Below, in pieces: positions 16,006-24,690 of a DNA stretch of 64,000 nt. Under the pieces are notes generated by a model, which saw only the letters and a list, made by a program, of their open reading frames with translations, searched no databases and had not been told where the DNA came from. Position 1 is the stretch's first letter. Every line of letters begins with the position of its first letter. The stretch covers positions 1 to 64,000 of the forward strand of contig NZ_CALDPF010000015.1 of NCBI RefSeq assembly GCF_937912035.1, in the 5' to 3' direction. Position numbers and translations under genes: made by a program. Source of the stretch: an uncultured Bacteroides sp. GTDB lineage: Bacteria; Bacteroidota; Bacteroidia; Bacteroidales; Bacteroidaceae.

Positions 16006-17739
16006 ATGGACAAATATAATGTATGTGCCTGTTCCTTGATTGGGATGGCTTGTATGAGTGCACTTGATTGCTGTGCTACTACGAAAAAAGACTCAAATCC
16101 TAACATTTTACTGATAGTTGCTGATGACTTGGGATTTTCAGACATTCAGCCTTTCGGTGGTGAAATTCGTACACCGAACCTAACCAGACTATCTGATAAT
16201 GGAGTACGCTTCACCCGTTTTCATACCTCCTCTCTGAGTGCACCTACACGTGCAATGCTTCTAACTGGAAATGACAATCATCAGTGTGGATTGGGAAATA
16301 TGCCTCCGGGGCATGGCGAGAACCAGTATATGCAAAGTGGCTATGAGGGATACATTAACGATAGAGCAATAACTATTGCAGAGGTTCTTAAAGAAAACGG
16401 ATATTATACCTGTATGGCTGGGAAGTGGCATCTTGGAGCATTGGACGGACATACTCCGGATGATAAAGGCTTTCAGAATAGTTTTACGATGCTTGCCGGA
16501 GGAGCTTGCCATTTTGCCAATGTTTTCCCATTGTCCGAATCGGAAAATCCTGTAACATTCTATATTGAGAATGGAAAACGAATAGACAAACTTCCTGATG
16601 ATTTCTATTCTTCTACAGACTATACCGACAAGATTATGGAGTATATTGACAAATGTCCTGCAGACAAACCTTTCTTTGCGTATTTGGCATATACGGCTCC
16701 CCATGACCCTCTTCAGGTGCCTGATGACTGGAAAGACAGATACAAAGGTGTTTACGATTGTGGTTATGACAGTATCCGTGTGGCAAGATTTGCCAGACAG
16801 CAGCAGATGGGAATTGTTTCTGAAGATGCTGAATTTCCAGTTTTGACTGGTGACAATCCCAAGTGGGAGGCACTATCGGATGAGAAAAAAAGAGAGCAGT
16901 CAGCTAAGATGGAAATATATGCTTCAATGGTAGAATGTATGGACTATAATATAGGGAGATTGCTTGATAGACTTGAGCTTGATGGTAAACTGGATAATAC
17001 AATAGTGATATTTATGAGTGATAATGGGGCTAATCCTAAAGAACCATATAATTATCCTGGAAGTTCAGAAGAATATATCGATAAGCATTATAATAACGAA
17101 CTTGAGAATTACGGCAATCCTACTTCCTTCATATCTCAGGGAGCTGCATGGGCGGAAATCAGTAATACTCCTTATAAAAGATATAAGATGACAACTAATG
17201 AAGGAGGCATATGCACACCGCTGATTGTTTCGGGAAAGAAGTTTATTAAGAAAAGTCATATTGATACAAATTCATTATTGCATGTTACAGATATTGTTCC
17301 TACTATATTGGAGTTGACAAACGCTAAACGTCCTGAAACACGAAACGGGATACAGCTTGCTCCTTTGTACGGAGAGTCATTTCTCACTAAGCTTAATTCA
17401 GAAATCAATAGCAATAGAACACTATGTTTTGAGATGATAGAGAATAAAGCTGTCATCCGTGGAGACTGGAAGGCTGTTCAATTGAAGAAACCTTACGGCG
17501 ATGGAGTAACTTGGAAACTGTACAATATTAAACACGACTTGTCTGAAGAGAAAGACATTGCAAATGTTTATCCTGAAATTCTTAAGGAACTTATTACAGA
17601 GTGGGATAAGTATTCAAAGTCAGTTGGATATATCAAGAGTAATGGTAAATCTACTATATCCAGAATTGGAAGTACAGAATTCTATAAATATGATGAAAAA
17701 AATGTGCTGGATGAATATAAGTTGGAAAATAAAAACTGA
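16006..17739 (+). CDS. Serine-type sulfatase (family S1), probable lipoprotein
   Basis: A 577-aa arylsulfatase-type enzyme. The active-site signature is SAPTR followed by AMLLTG, so the residue converted to formylglycine is Ser78, not Cys; such enzymes need the anaerobic radical-SAM maturase (anSME), which is not in this window. Metal ligands Asp40-Asp41 lie in IVADDLGFSD, and KWHLG and SDNGA blocks are present. The N-terminus has a short hydrophobic stretch and ends in LDCC, compatible with a lipoprotein signal. In Bacteroides, such enzymes remove sulfate from host or dietary glycans. No SusC/D pair or glycosidase adjoins it, so its glycan target cannot be inferred. Confidence 0.92.
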   Translation: MDKYNVCACSLIGMACMSALDCCATTKKDSNPNILLIVADDLGFSDIQPFGGEIRTPNLTRLSDNGVRFTRFHTSSLSAPTRAMLLTGNDNHQCGLGNMPPGHGENQYMQSGYEGYINDRAITIAEVLKENGYYTCMAGKWHLGALDGHTPDDKGFQNSFTMLAGGACHFANVFPLSESENPVTFYIENGKRIDKLPDDFYSSTDYTDKIMEYIDKCPADKPFFAYLAYTAPHDPLQVPDDWKDRYKGVYDCGYDSIRVARFARQQQMGIVSEDAEFPVLTGDNPKWEALSDEKKREQSAKMEIYASMVECMDYNIGRLLDRLELDGKLDNTIVIFMSDNGANPKEPYNYPGSSEEYIDKHYNNELENYGNPTSFISQGAAWAEISNTPYKRYKMTTNEGGICTPLIVSGKKFIKKSHIDTNSLLHVTDIVPTILELTNAKRPETRNGIQLAPLYGESFLTKLNSEINSNRTLCFEMIENKAVIRGDWKAVQLKKPYGDGVTWKLYNIKHDLSEEKDIANVYPEILKELITEWDKYSKSVGYIKSNGKSTISRIGSTEFYKYDEKNVLDEYKLENKN

Positions 17740-17758
17740 TTTCAGACTATGTAGATAG

Positions 17759-17883
17759 AACTGTGTCAAACCTTTAGCTTGTCATTCCTTAAGTATATGA
17801 TTACCTCGGATGCATCTGTTATTCAGGTGTTTATCCGAAAGTAAGATTAGAGTTAAACAGGCTTTTAAGGATTGACACAGTTT
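17759..17883. repeat. 125-bp foldback element with terminal inverted repeats
   Basis: AACTGTGTCAAACCTT at the left end matches the reverse complement of AAGGATTGACACAGTT at the right end with one mismatch. Further in, AGCTTGT/ACAGGCT, TCGGAT/ATCCGA and CATCTG/CAGGTG also pair, so almost the whole element is one imperfect palindrome. It encodes nothing and lies between convergent genes. It may be a MITE-like remnant of an insertion sequence or a large terminator-like structure; no target-site duplication is obvious. Confidence 0.6.
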
Positions 17884-17919
17884 GAATTACGATTTCATGT
17901 TGTATTAGGAGCTGATTGT

Positions 17920-18921
17920 TTAATCATCCAAACATTTCATATAATATTCAGCAATACCAGGAAATTTGTCGGCAAACCTCCTTATGCTATGTTTACACAT
18001 AAAGATTATTTCTTCATCTGTGAACATATTTTCTTTGGTCAATTTCTTTTCACAGTCAAGACCATTGTACAATTTCAGAAATCTTCTTTCATCATCAGCC
18101 AACAGCTTGCACCAACTTACGCAGTTGAGACCACCGCCAGCCTTTACAAGCTCCGAAATGCTAAGCTGTTCAATTATAGAATCCGGGTAATACATTTTAA
18201 TCTGTTCTAATGCCTGATTATCTTCTTCCTTCCCTAAAGTTGGCAAGACAATTAAATTTCCAACAGTCAGGAAATTAATGTAAGCCCAACTTTCCGGTGA
18301 TATTTTATTGACATTGTAAGATAGTATCTTTATTTCAAACTTATCGGAAAGCCTATTTATCACTTCATTGCTGTATTCTTTGTCAAAGTCGTGATAGTTT
18401 GTCATAAGTATGGAATTGTCGGAAATAGGCTTGATTATTCCGTCGGAATGACCATATTTTTCGGCTTTGTCCCAAGGAATGAAGATGATTTCGCATTCCA
18501 TCTGTTCCTCCAGAAGATTTTTTAGAGTATTCTCATTTACTGTCGGATTTTCTACAAAGACCTTTTCTGTCATTATTGCTTTGTTTCCTACCTTTACAAC
18601 ATTGCCACCGTCTATAATCAAGGAAGATTCCTTTATCTTTAATTCCATATCCCGACATACATTCAGTGGGTCTGTAATGTATTTCCGATTGTTTGCACTC
18701 TTTATCAGATAATCAGGCTTGTAATCATAGCATAAGTATCTATCTTTGTCAAGCTGTAGTGGCATATAATCCCTGCACCAGACATCCTTTGTGTTTGGAA
18801 TTATGTCATAAGCTACATTATGCCTGTTCAATATCTTTGCCAATCCATGGTATATATCAGGATAATCGTTTTTAAGCCATTCTGAAAAATAGACTGCGTT
18901 ACATTGGTAATCGGGTATCAT
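17920..18921 (-). CDS. Agmatine deiminase / peptidylarginine deiminase family protein
   Basis: A 333-aa guanidine-group-modifying enzyme of the pentein fold. Blocks in order: WCRDYMP (48-54), IDGGN (103-107), GHSDG (157-161, catalytic His158 and Asp160) and GGGLNCVSW (262-270, nucleophile Cys267). Typical agmatine deiminases have H before the catalytic Cys (GGGxHC) and GGN followed by an aromatic and His; here the first is Asn and the second is Val-Val, so substrate preference may differ. There is no signal peptide, so it should act in the cytoplasm. It starts 1 bp after the stop of the unknown gene at 18923-19648 and is surely co-transcribed with it. Confidence 0.85.
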   Translation of the reverse strand: MIPDYQCNAVYFSEWLKNDYPDIYHGLAKILNRHNVAYDIIPNTKDVWCRDYMPLQLDKDRYLCYDYKPDYLIKSANNRKYITDPLNVCRDMELKIKESSLIIDGGNVVKVGNKAIMTEKVFVENPTVNENTLKNLLEEQMECEIIFIPWDKAEKYGHSDGIIKPISDNSILMTNYHDFDKEYSNEVINRLSDKFEIKILSYNVNKISPESWAYINFLTVGNLIVLPTLGKEEDNQALEQIKMYYPDSIIEQLSISELVKAGGGLNCVSWCKLLADDERRFLKLYNGLDCEKKLTKENMFTDEEIIFMCKHSIRRFADKFPGIAEYYMKCLDD

Positions 18922-18922
18922 A

Positions 18923-19648
18923 TCAATCTTCGTTTATTGAGTATCTCCACATTCTTTGGCATTGCTTGTATTTATTATTTTTTGTTAGTTGTTCTGTAGT
19001 CTTTGATGCAGGTATCTTCTTAAAATGATCATACTCAGCAACATTCAATCTTGTTTTTACACAGCGTATTTCTTTTTTGTCATCCTCATTGCCGTCAACC
19101 CATTGTACACTAAAGCCATCAAATACAGAATATTGAGAATATAATGCCTCATATAGGTAAGTAGATCTTTTTTCAGGATCTGATTCTGTGTATACTTTGA
19201 TGTTTTCCTCACCGTACTTTTCAGTCTGTTCCTCTTTCTTATTGCTTTTATCTATCCAAAATTCTCTTATCAAAGCGGAGAATCTAACTGGTAAGTCATC
19301 GACCACCTTTTCAAAAGTTATGTCTATTCCTGAAACGTGGTTGTGTAATACTCCTATTGGAAATACAGGCATTCTTTTCCCATCATTACTGTCTCTATGA
19401 TAAACAATATAGTCCTTAATCTTATCTTCACCTTCTCCTTCCTCATGGTAATACATCTCAACGCAAGTAGGGTGGACTGTTACAAAAGAATCACTGTTGT
19501 TTTTTGTGACTTTAAAATATCCCGATAGTATAGTTTCTGCTATAGGCTTGAAAGCTTCAGATATTTTACCGTTCTTGTCATCCTTATCTATTCCTTCAAA
19601 GTTTCTTAAATTGAACTCCTTTGTTTTTTTCTTTAATTCCATATGCAT
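18923..19648 (-). CDS. Hypothetical protein (241 aa), partner of the deiminase-like gene
   Basis: I do not recognise the family. The protein is soluble, strongly charged, with a Lys-rich start (MELKKKTKEF) and end. The most distinctive block is PVFPIGVLHNHVSGIDITFE near residues 94-113, where HNH followed by GID could be a metal or nucleic-acid site, but this is not established. No signal peptide or membrane segment is visible. Met1 or Met3 could be the start; no Shine-Dalgarno is seen. A near-perfect promoter precedes it, making a two-gene unit with the deiminase-like gene (1-bp gap). Confidence 0.72.
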   Translation of the reverse strand: MHMELKKKTKEFNLRNFEGIDKDDKNGKISEAFKPIAETILSGYFKVTKNNSDSFVTVHPTCVEMYYHEEGEGEDKIKDYIVYHRDSNDGKRMPVFPIGVLHNHVSGIDITFEKVVDDLPVRFSALIREFWIDKSNKKEEQTEKYGEENIKVYTESDPEKRSTYLYEALYSQYSVFDGFSVQWVDGNEDDKKEIRCVKTRLNVAEYDHFKKIPASKTTEQLTKNNKYKQCQRMWRYSINED

Positions 19649-19699
19649 TTTTATTTATTATTATATTTAATATAATTAATTATCAATGTGTTACATTTA

Positions 19700-19731
19700 C
19701 AAATGTATGTCCTTTCCTTGAATTCGACAAA
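19700..19731 (-). promoter_or_regulatory. Promoter of the 241-aa/deiminase-like operon
   Basis: On the minus strand TTTG (19731-19728), 20-bp spacer, TACATTTG (19707-19700): an excellent match to the Bacteroidota consensus. Confidence 0.8.
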
Positions 19732-19881
19732 GCTTTGAGGATATTTTTTATCAGGAATGTAATTGCTGCCAAATAATGAAATTTCCAGATAAAAATAAAA
19801 AATATTCATCTTCTCTGTTACAAAACCAATATCTTTACGTTTACCTTTTTGAAAACGAATAGAACGGACCCGATAAAAAGC

Positions 19882-20388
19882 ATGAGTAAAGAAACACTGA
19901 CATTGACTTTTACAGAACTGAGGAAAAATTTTCTCAGGATTGCAATGCGTTTCCTTCCAAATAAGGAGGATGCCGACGATGCACTTCAGGAGGCTTTCTT
20001 CCGGTTGTGGCGACATGCTGACCAGATCGGTTCGCGCGAAGAAGCGGAGGCGCTTACGGTAGTGACGGTGAAGAATCTGTGTATTGACACACTGCGCAAA
20101 AGGAATAATATTCCTACTGTAGAGTTGGATGAGAACAGGGATGAATCCGTTTGCGACCAGGCGGATGAGAGTATTGAGAGAGAAGAGCGTTTTCAGATGC
20201 TGGAACGTATCATAGAACTCAGGTTGACACCTCTGCAGCAACAGATTCTGCGAATGAAAGAGTATGAAGGAAAAAAGTATAATGAAATAGCCGATATACT
20301 CAGAATGCAGGAACCGGCTGTGCGGATGCAACTGTCGAGAGCTAGAAAAGAAATCAGGGATTGTTATTTAAAACAGATGGAACGATGA
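19882..20388 (+). CDS. ECF-type RNA polymerase sigma factor
   Basis: A 168-aa extracytoplasmic-function sigma factor with only regions 2 and 4. Region 2 has RFLPNKEDADDALQEAFFRLW, the typical DAxDxxQE core-binding pattern; region 4 has YEGKKYNEIADILRMQEPAVRMQLSRARKEIRD. ATG 19882 is chosen over an upstream in-frame TTG because it starts at the conserved SKETLTLTFTEL and fits family length. Its stop overlaps the start of the next gene (ATGA), which encodes a probable membrane anti-sigma factor, and two envelope genes follow: a classic envelope-stress or surface-response unit. Confidence 0.93.
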   Translation: MSKETLTLTFTELRKNFLRIAMRFLPNKEDADDALQEAFFRLWRHADQIGSREEAEALTVVTVKNLCIDTLRKRNNIPTVELDENRDESVCDQADESIEREERFQMLERIIELRLTPLQQQILRMKEYEGKKYNEIADILRMQEPAVRMQLSRARKEIRDCYLKQMER

Positions 20389-20843
20389 AAGAAAACGAAC
20401 GAACTTATCAGCAGTGGAAAGAGTTGGTGGAACGCTACTTTGAAGCCCATACAACAGATGTTGAAGAAGAAGCATTGGCACGTTTTCTCGCCACACCGGC
20501 TTCGCAAGGGAAGGAGTTCGACGAACTTCGTGCCGTTATGGGATTTGTCGCTACAGGACGTGCAATACATAACAGGCAGCGTATGCGTAGAGTACGGTTG
20601 AGATATTATGCGGCAGCCGCAGCTATTACGGGTGTACTGGCCTTGACTGCTGTATGGCAGATGGCTGCAAGAACTAACGTCTGTGTGGCCTATATCAACG
20701 GCGAGCGTTACACTGATAAGGAGATAGTTTTTTCGGAGGCTATGAAATCCATAGATAAAGTGCGACATGATTTGCCGCAGGAAACGGTTCAGGAACAATT
20801 GTCGGACATCTTTCAGACAATTGGAACATCAGTTGAAAACTAA
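20385..20843 (+). CDS. Probable membrane-anchored anti-sigma factor
   Basis: A 152-aa protein with a cytoplasmic N-terminal helical region of about 65 residues, one membrane segment (YYAAAAAITGVLALTAVWQM, about 70-90) and a short periplasmic tail. Sequence similarity to named anti-sigma families is not evident, but topology and translational overlap with the ECF sigma gene (shared ATGA) strongly suggest this role. The sequence MARFLATP-like stretch (ALARFLATPASQGKEFD) resembles the start of Bacteroidota FecR-linked anti-sigma proteins, but the FecR domain is absent. Confidence 0.72.
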   Translation: MKENERTYQQWKELVERYFEAHTTDVEEEALARFLATPASQGKEFDELRAVMGFVATGRAIHNRQRMRRVRLRYYAAAAAITGVLALTAVWQMAARTNVCVAYINGERYTDKEIVFSEAMKSIDKVRHDLPQETVQEQLSDIFQTIGTSVEN

Positions 20844-20857
20844 AAAAATAATGAGAT

Positions 20858-21307
20858 ATGATAAGACGATTGATTATACTGGGAATTACCATGCTGGCTG
20901 TGCTGCCTATTTCGGCACAGAAGGGCATGCATGTGGAAACCTTGTTCGACGGTCGCTTCAAGCATGACAAGAGGGCGGTAGAGGTTCTTATCAAAGGTAA
21001 GGAACTGAAGAAATATCATCTGACGCTTTTCCGTAGTCTGACAGTGACAGATGCTCCGGCATTGTCGGATGAGATAGAGGCACTTGTCGTAAAGGATGCG
21101 GAAACGGCTGTTGACAAGGAAGTTGGGAAAATTGGTACACAGTTGTATTATGGTTTCTATTGTTTCCCGCCACAGGATGAAAGTTACCGATATCTGTTCT
21201 ACAGAAATACCTCTGTTGTTCCAGACGGTGCAAAGAAACCGGAAGTTACGGTGGTATATATGGAAGGACAAGTTACTCTGGAGGAACTGAAGCAGATGTT
21301 TAAATAG
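20858..21307 (+). CDS. Exported hypothetical protein (149 aa)
   Basis: A small protein with a signal peptide (LIILGITMLAVLPISAQ) and a mature domain of about 128 residues with alternating strands and a FDGRFKHDKRAVEVLIKGKEL block. It resembles proteins often found beside ECF sigma/anti-sigma pairs in Bacteroides, but I cannot name a characterised family. It begins 14 bp after the anti-sigma gene and precedes an outer-membrane barrel gene by 28 bp, so it is the third gene of this unit. The context suggests an envelope role, perhaps stress sensing. Confidence 0.78.
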   Translation: MIRRLIILGITMLAVLPISAQKGMHVETLFDGRFKHDKRAVEVLIKGKELKKYHLTLFRSLTVTDAPALSDEIEALVVKDAETAVDKEVGKIGTQLYYGFYCFPPQDESYRYLFYRNTSVVPDGAKKPEVTVVYMEGQVTLEELKQMFK

Positions 21308-21335
21308 GAAGAAACAAATAAAACATTATAAAGAT

Positions 21336-22223
21336 ATGAAGAAAATGATTTTGCTTGTAGCAACACTGATGATTACTGCAAGTGGGTACGCTGAAAGTAA
21401 AGACTCATTGAAGGTTGAGAATGTAATTAGTATTGATAACCCTGATAGGGTAACAATAACAGAGTCAAACAACCGCATGAAGGTCGAAATTGATGGAAAG
21501 AAAGACAATCCGGGTTTCCGTTATGTCCGTGAGGTTGAAATATCTTCTTCAGATATTTCAGTCACAAAAGAACGTAGAAGTGACTGGGATTTTAATATCC
21601 CGTTCAGAAAGCATACTGAAGAACAGAAGCGCAAACGTAACGCATTTGTAGTCAAGAACTTCAAAATAGGACTTTCCACAGTTCAGGGAGCCCCTGACAA
21701 TATGGACGTAAGCATGGGGTCTTCGTGGGAAATCACAACACCTACTGTGGGTTGGGAATATTATCCATGGCGAACAAATACATCACTTTCCATAGGGGTG
21801 GCTTGCAGTTGGCGAAATTACCGTATGACCGGCAAACAGCGCTTCATAAAAGAGCCTGGTACGGATATGTCTATCGGCGCTTATCCAGAAGGTGCTGATA
21901 TTCAATTCTCACGTATCAAGGTATTCAGTTGGTCCGTTCCGGTTATGTTTACTCATAAAACGAAAAATAACTTCAACTTCAGTTTCGGACCGATTATCAA
22001 TTTCAATACGCATGCCAGCATGAAAACGCGTTACAAACTAAATGGAGAAAAGTTTAAGCTGACAGATGATAATATTCATCAGACTCCTGTAACAGTTGAC
22101 ATTCAGGCTGCCTTCGGTTTCAATACTTTAGGGTTCTATGTAAAGTATAGTCCATGTAAGATGCTTGACACTACGTATGGTCCGGAGTTTTCGGCATTGT
22201 CTGTAGGACTTGTAATATTCTGA
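21336..22223 (+). CDS. Outer-membrane beta-barrel protein
   Basis: A 295-aa exported protein: signal peptide (MILLVATLMITASGYA), an N-terminal region of about 85 residues, then a barrel of alternating amphipathic strands (for example TSLSIGVACSWRNYRM, FNFSFGPIINFNTH) ending in the terminal-strand pattern LSVGLVIF with C-terminal phenylalanine. This matches PorT/OmpA-type eight-strand barrels in Bacteroidota. It closes the ECF-sigma operon and is a likely target of that sigma factor. A bidirectional terminator follows. Confidence 0.85.
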   Translation: MKKMILLVATLMITASGYAESKDSLKVENVISIDNPDRVTITESNNRMKVEIDGKKDNPGFRYVREVEISSSDISVTKERRSDWDFNIPFRKHTEEQKRKRNAFVVKNFKIGLSTVQGAPDNMDVSMGSSWEITTPTVGWEYYPWRTNTSLSIGVACSWRNYRMTGKQRFIKEPGTDMSIGAYPEGADIQFSRIKVFSWSVPVMFTHKTKNNFNFSFGPIINFNTHASMKTRYKLNGEKFKLTDDNIHQTPVTVDIQAAFGFNTLGFYVKYSPCKMLDTTYGPEFSALSVGLVIF

Positions 22224-22233
22224 TATAAACCCA

Positions 22234-22271
22234 AAAGAGCAACCAAGGTTTTAGGGCTTTGGTTGCTCTTT
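22234..22271. terminator. Bidirectional terminator between convergent genes
   Basis: A perfect 13-bp stem (22234-22246 with 22259-22271) separates the ECF operon from the minus-strand M50-like gene; T-runs are available on both strands. Confidence 0.85.
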
Positions 22272-22291
22272 CCGCTTTTTATAAAGAAAAT

Positions 22292-23440
22292 TTACTGCTT
22301 GCTTATGTCTCCATAAAGTCCGGAAGTGTATTTCATCAGAGCTTTCTCGCATAAGGCATCGCCTACGTTATAATAACTCTCGGAAATTGTGTTGAAACGT
22401 TCCATAATCTTGTCTGCCTTTTCACGGTCTTTATCGTAAATCAGGGCAATGGCATATTGTATTCTTAACGCGGAAGGCCGGAATGTGGCATTCTGGTTCA
22501 AGTAATTCATAATGTTCTTGTCATTGATTGCCTCTTCGATTTTGCTTATCTCGCCATTGTTTATCAGATTCAGGAACAGACGTTCCATTGCTATTTCGTT
22601 TTTGTATATCTGAATTATTTCATTCCATCTTTCTTCAGCTAAGGCTATCAGACTATGTGCTTTATCGAAGTCCAGCCTGTCAAGTGCCACAGCCAGATCC
22701 ATGGTAAGGGCACAGACATGAAACGGAGACGACATGTCAAGCCGCTTATTGTCGGAATAATACTCTTCCATAGCTTCGTGAGGCCTTTTGCCGCTTTGTG
22801 TTTTTGCCAGAAAACGGAGTGAATCCAGAAACACCTGTGTGGAGAACTTGTCTTCTCTTAGTCGCAATATATTGTAACCGTCGTTTGGGATACCTGAGAA
22901 AGTGGAAGGAATACCGTTTACCAGAAAAAAGCATATTCCAACACCGGAAAACAGCATCAGGAATATATTCATATATGGGTTCAGCGACTCGTGGCATGTC
23001 CACAGCAACACCCCGCTAATGACAGAAAATATCAGATTGAATATTACGCCTCCAAGATTGTAAAGCATAATCCCGAAATCTGAGTCTCCATTTTCGGGTG
23101 GGAGCAGAAGGCATTGCCCTCCGGCACCCGCAAGTTTCATGGTAGAGAGTCTGTAGTGTCCGTCACGCTTGGTCAGTATAAAACCGAATGCCATAAAGGA
23201 AATGAATTTCCATCCACGCATCAGAGCAATAGTAAGATGTCCCGTTTCATGTATTATTATCTGCATGAAGATACATACAATCATTATCAGGAATGAAAGC
23301 AACAGATTTGTTATGAGAGAAACAAAACCTTGTTCCTTGCCGAAAAAAAATATTAATGAATATCCGATGCATCCTCCAAAAATCAATGACAATACTATAA
23401 ACAGTATTAAGGCAATGTTTTTCTTTAAAAAACTAATCAT
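22292..23440 (-). CDS. M50-like membrane metalloprotease (HETGH)
   Basis: A 382-aa membrane protein with four or five hydrophobic segments in the first 175 residues. His64-Glu65-x-x-His68 lies in a hydrophobic helix (IIIHETGHLTIAL), the zinc-binding HExxH of site-2-type M50 proteases, and the second motif region NGIPST...IPNDGYN (175-190) supplies a candidate third ligand Asp187. The C-terminal half (about 200-382) is soluble and helical, possibly TPR-like. Site-2 proteases cleave within membranes, but no substrate is evident. It is the last gene of the minus-strand run corA-nth-esterase. Confidence 0.75.
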   Translation of the reverse strand: MISFLKKNIALILFIVLSLIFGGCIGYSLIFFFGKEQGFVSLITNLLLSFLIMIVCIFMQIIIHETGHLTIALMRGWKFISFMAFGFILTKRDGHYRLSTMKLAGAGGQCLLLPPENGDSDFGIMLYNLGGVIFNLIFSVISGVLLWTCHESLNPYMNIFLMLFSGVGICFFLVNGIPSTFSGIPNDGYNILRLREDKFSTQVFLDSLRFLAKTQSGKRPHEAMEEYYSDNKRLDMSSPFHVCALTMDLAVALDRLDFDKAHSLIALAEERWNEIIQIYKNEIAMERLFLNLINNGEISKIEEAINDKNIMNYLNQNATFRPSALRIQYAIALIYDKDREKADKIMERFNTISESYYNVGDALCEKALMKYTSGLYGDISKQ

Positions 23441-23456
23441 GCTATTTTCGGAAGTA

Positions 23457-24650
23457 TTATTTGAAAATCATTGTAGCAAATTCAGACAGATATATTCTCC
23501 AGTTGCGCCAGATGTGTCCGCCGTCACTTTCTCTATACACATATTTGTAGTTGTGTTTGTCAAGCAACTTTCTGTACTCCACGTTGGCATCATACAGGAA
23601 GTCTGTCTTTCCTATCGCAATCCAGTAAAGTTTAGGGGCTTTGCTGAACTGTTTAGCCAGTTTCTCTTCCATGTTTTTGTAGATATCTGAATCTTTTTCC
23701 TTATCGGGAAGTATTGCTGCAGAGAAAAGACCTACATAATCGAATTTGTCCGGATATTCTTTGGAGATATGAAGTGAATGATATCCACCCATTGAAAGAC
23801 CAGCTATGGCGCGTCCTGATTTTTTATTCTCAACCCTATAATTCTTTTCGATGAATTTCATTATTTCAGGGAAGGTAGTCTCCATGGTACCTTCCATTGT
23901 TCTTGGAAGATTCATTGTAGGTTTGTACATTCCTAAAGACGATTCTCCAGGAGCAGCTTCCTGATCTACATTTCCGTTTGGCATCACCACTATCATAGGT
24001 TCTGCCTTTCCCTGGGCTATCAGATTATCCATTATCTGTGCTGTCCTTCCAAGAGTGGTCCAGGCATCTTCGTCGCCACCCATTCCGTGAAGCAGATAAA
24101 GCACCGGATAGCGCTTGTTGCTGTTTTCATAGCCTGCAGGAGTATAGACTGTCAGTCGGCGGTCATAGCCTAAGGCGTCGCTGTGATACCAGCGCTTTGT
24201 TACAGTTCCGTGAGGGACTTTGTTTACACTGTACAAGTCGCCCGGCTCTCCCTTGACAATGAATATATTGAAAACTGATGCTACATCACGGCTTACATAG
24301 ACATTGTTCGGATCTGTCACTTTCAGACCGTCAACTATGAACGAATAATTGTAAAGCTCTGAAGCCAGAGGTTGTGGAGTGGTATATTCCCAAACACCGT
24401 TCTTGCCTTCTTTCAGCTCGGCATCTCCCGGAACGTCCACCTTGCCGAACTTAGTATCCATTTTTTCAGTAGGCAGGAAGTCGCCAGTAACCTTTACCTG
24501 AACAGCTTTAGGTGCATGAAAACGGAAAGTTACGGTATTGTCGGGATGTATTTCTGGCGAAGTGATGTTCTGTCCACCCCATAATGATTCTTGGGCGGAA
24601 CAAGTCAGACTTATAAATAAGGCTGATAATAAAAGATTTATTTTTCTCAT
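23457..24650 (-). CDS. Exported esterase (alpha/beta hydrolase, CE1-like) with N-terminal E-set domain
   Basis: A 397-aa secreted enzyme: signal peptide ending SLTCSA, a beta-sandwich domain of about 25-130 similar to the E-set/CBM48 domains preceding many carbohydrate esterases, then an esterase-D-type alpha/beta hydrolase. It shows YLLHGMGGDEDAW (oxyanion region), the nucleophile elbow GLSMGG and the catalytic His in GGHIWRNWR near the C-terminus. Homologues remove ferulic or acetyl groups from plant polysaccharides; the substrate here is inferred only. It lies between nth and the M50 gene, an unlikely position for a glycan-specific role. Confidence 0.9.
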   Translation of the reverse strand: MRKINLLLSALFISLTCSAQESLWGGQNITSPEIHPDNTVTFRFHAPKAVQVKVTGDFLPTEKMDTKFGKVDVPGDAELKEGKNGVWEYTTPQPLASELYNYSFIVDGLKVTDPNNVYVSRDVASVFNIFIVKGEPGDLYSVNKVPHGTVTKRWYHSDALGYDRRLTVYTPAGYENSNKRYPVLYLLHGMGGDEDAWTTLGRTAQIMDNLIAQGKAEPMIVVMPNGNVDQEAAPGESSLGMYKPTMNLPRTMEGTMETTFPEIMKFIEKNYRVENKKSGRAIAGLSMGGYHSLHISKEYPDKFDYVGLFSAAILPDKEKDSDIYKNMEEKLAKQFSKAPKLYWIAIGKTDFLYDANVEYRKLLDKHNYKYVYRESDGGHIWRNWRIYLSEFATMIFK

Positions 24651-24690
24651 GATGCTATAAATATTTTTCTTTGAACCAGGTTGTTATGAG

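Noticed and set aside
17759..17883. Possible integron attC site
   Set aside because: The ends do not have the RYYYAAC/GTTRRRY core sites and no integrase or cassette is nearby.
17872..18210. 112-aa plus-strand frame
   Set aside because: It is antisense to the C-terminal part of the deiminase-like gene and starts inside the foldback element.
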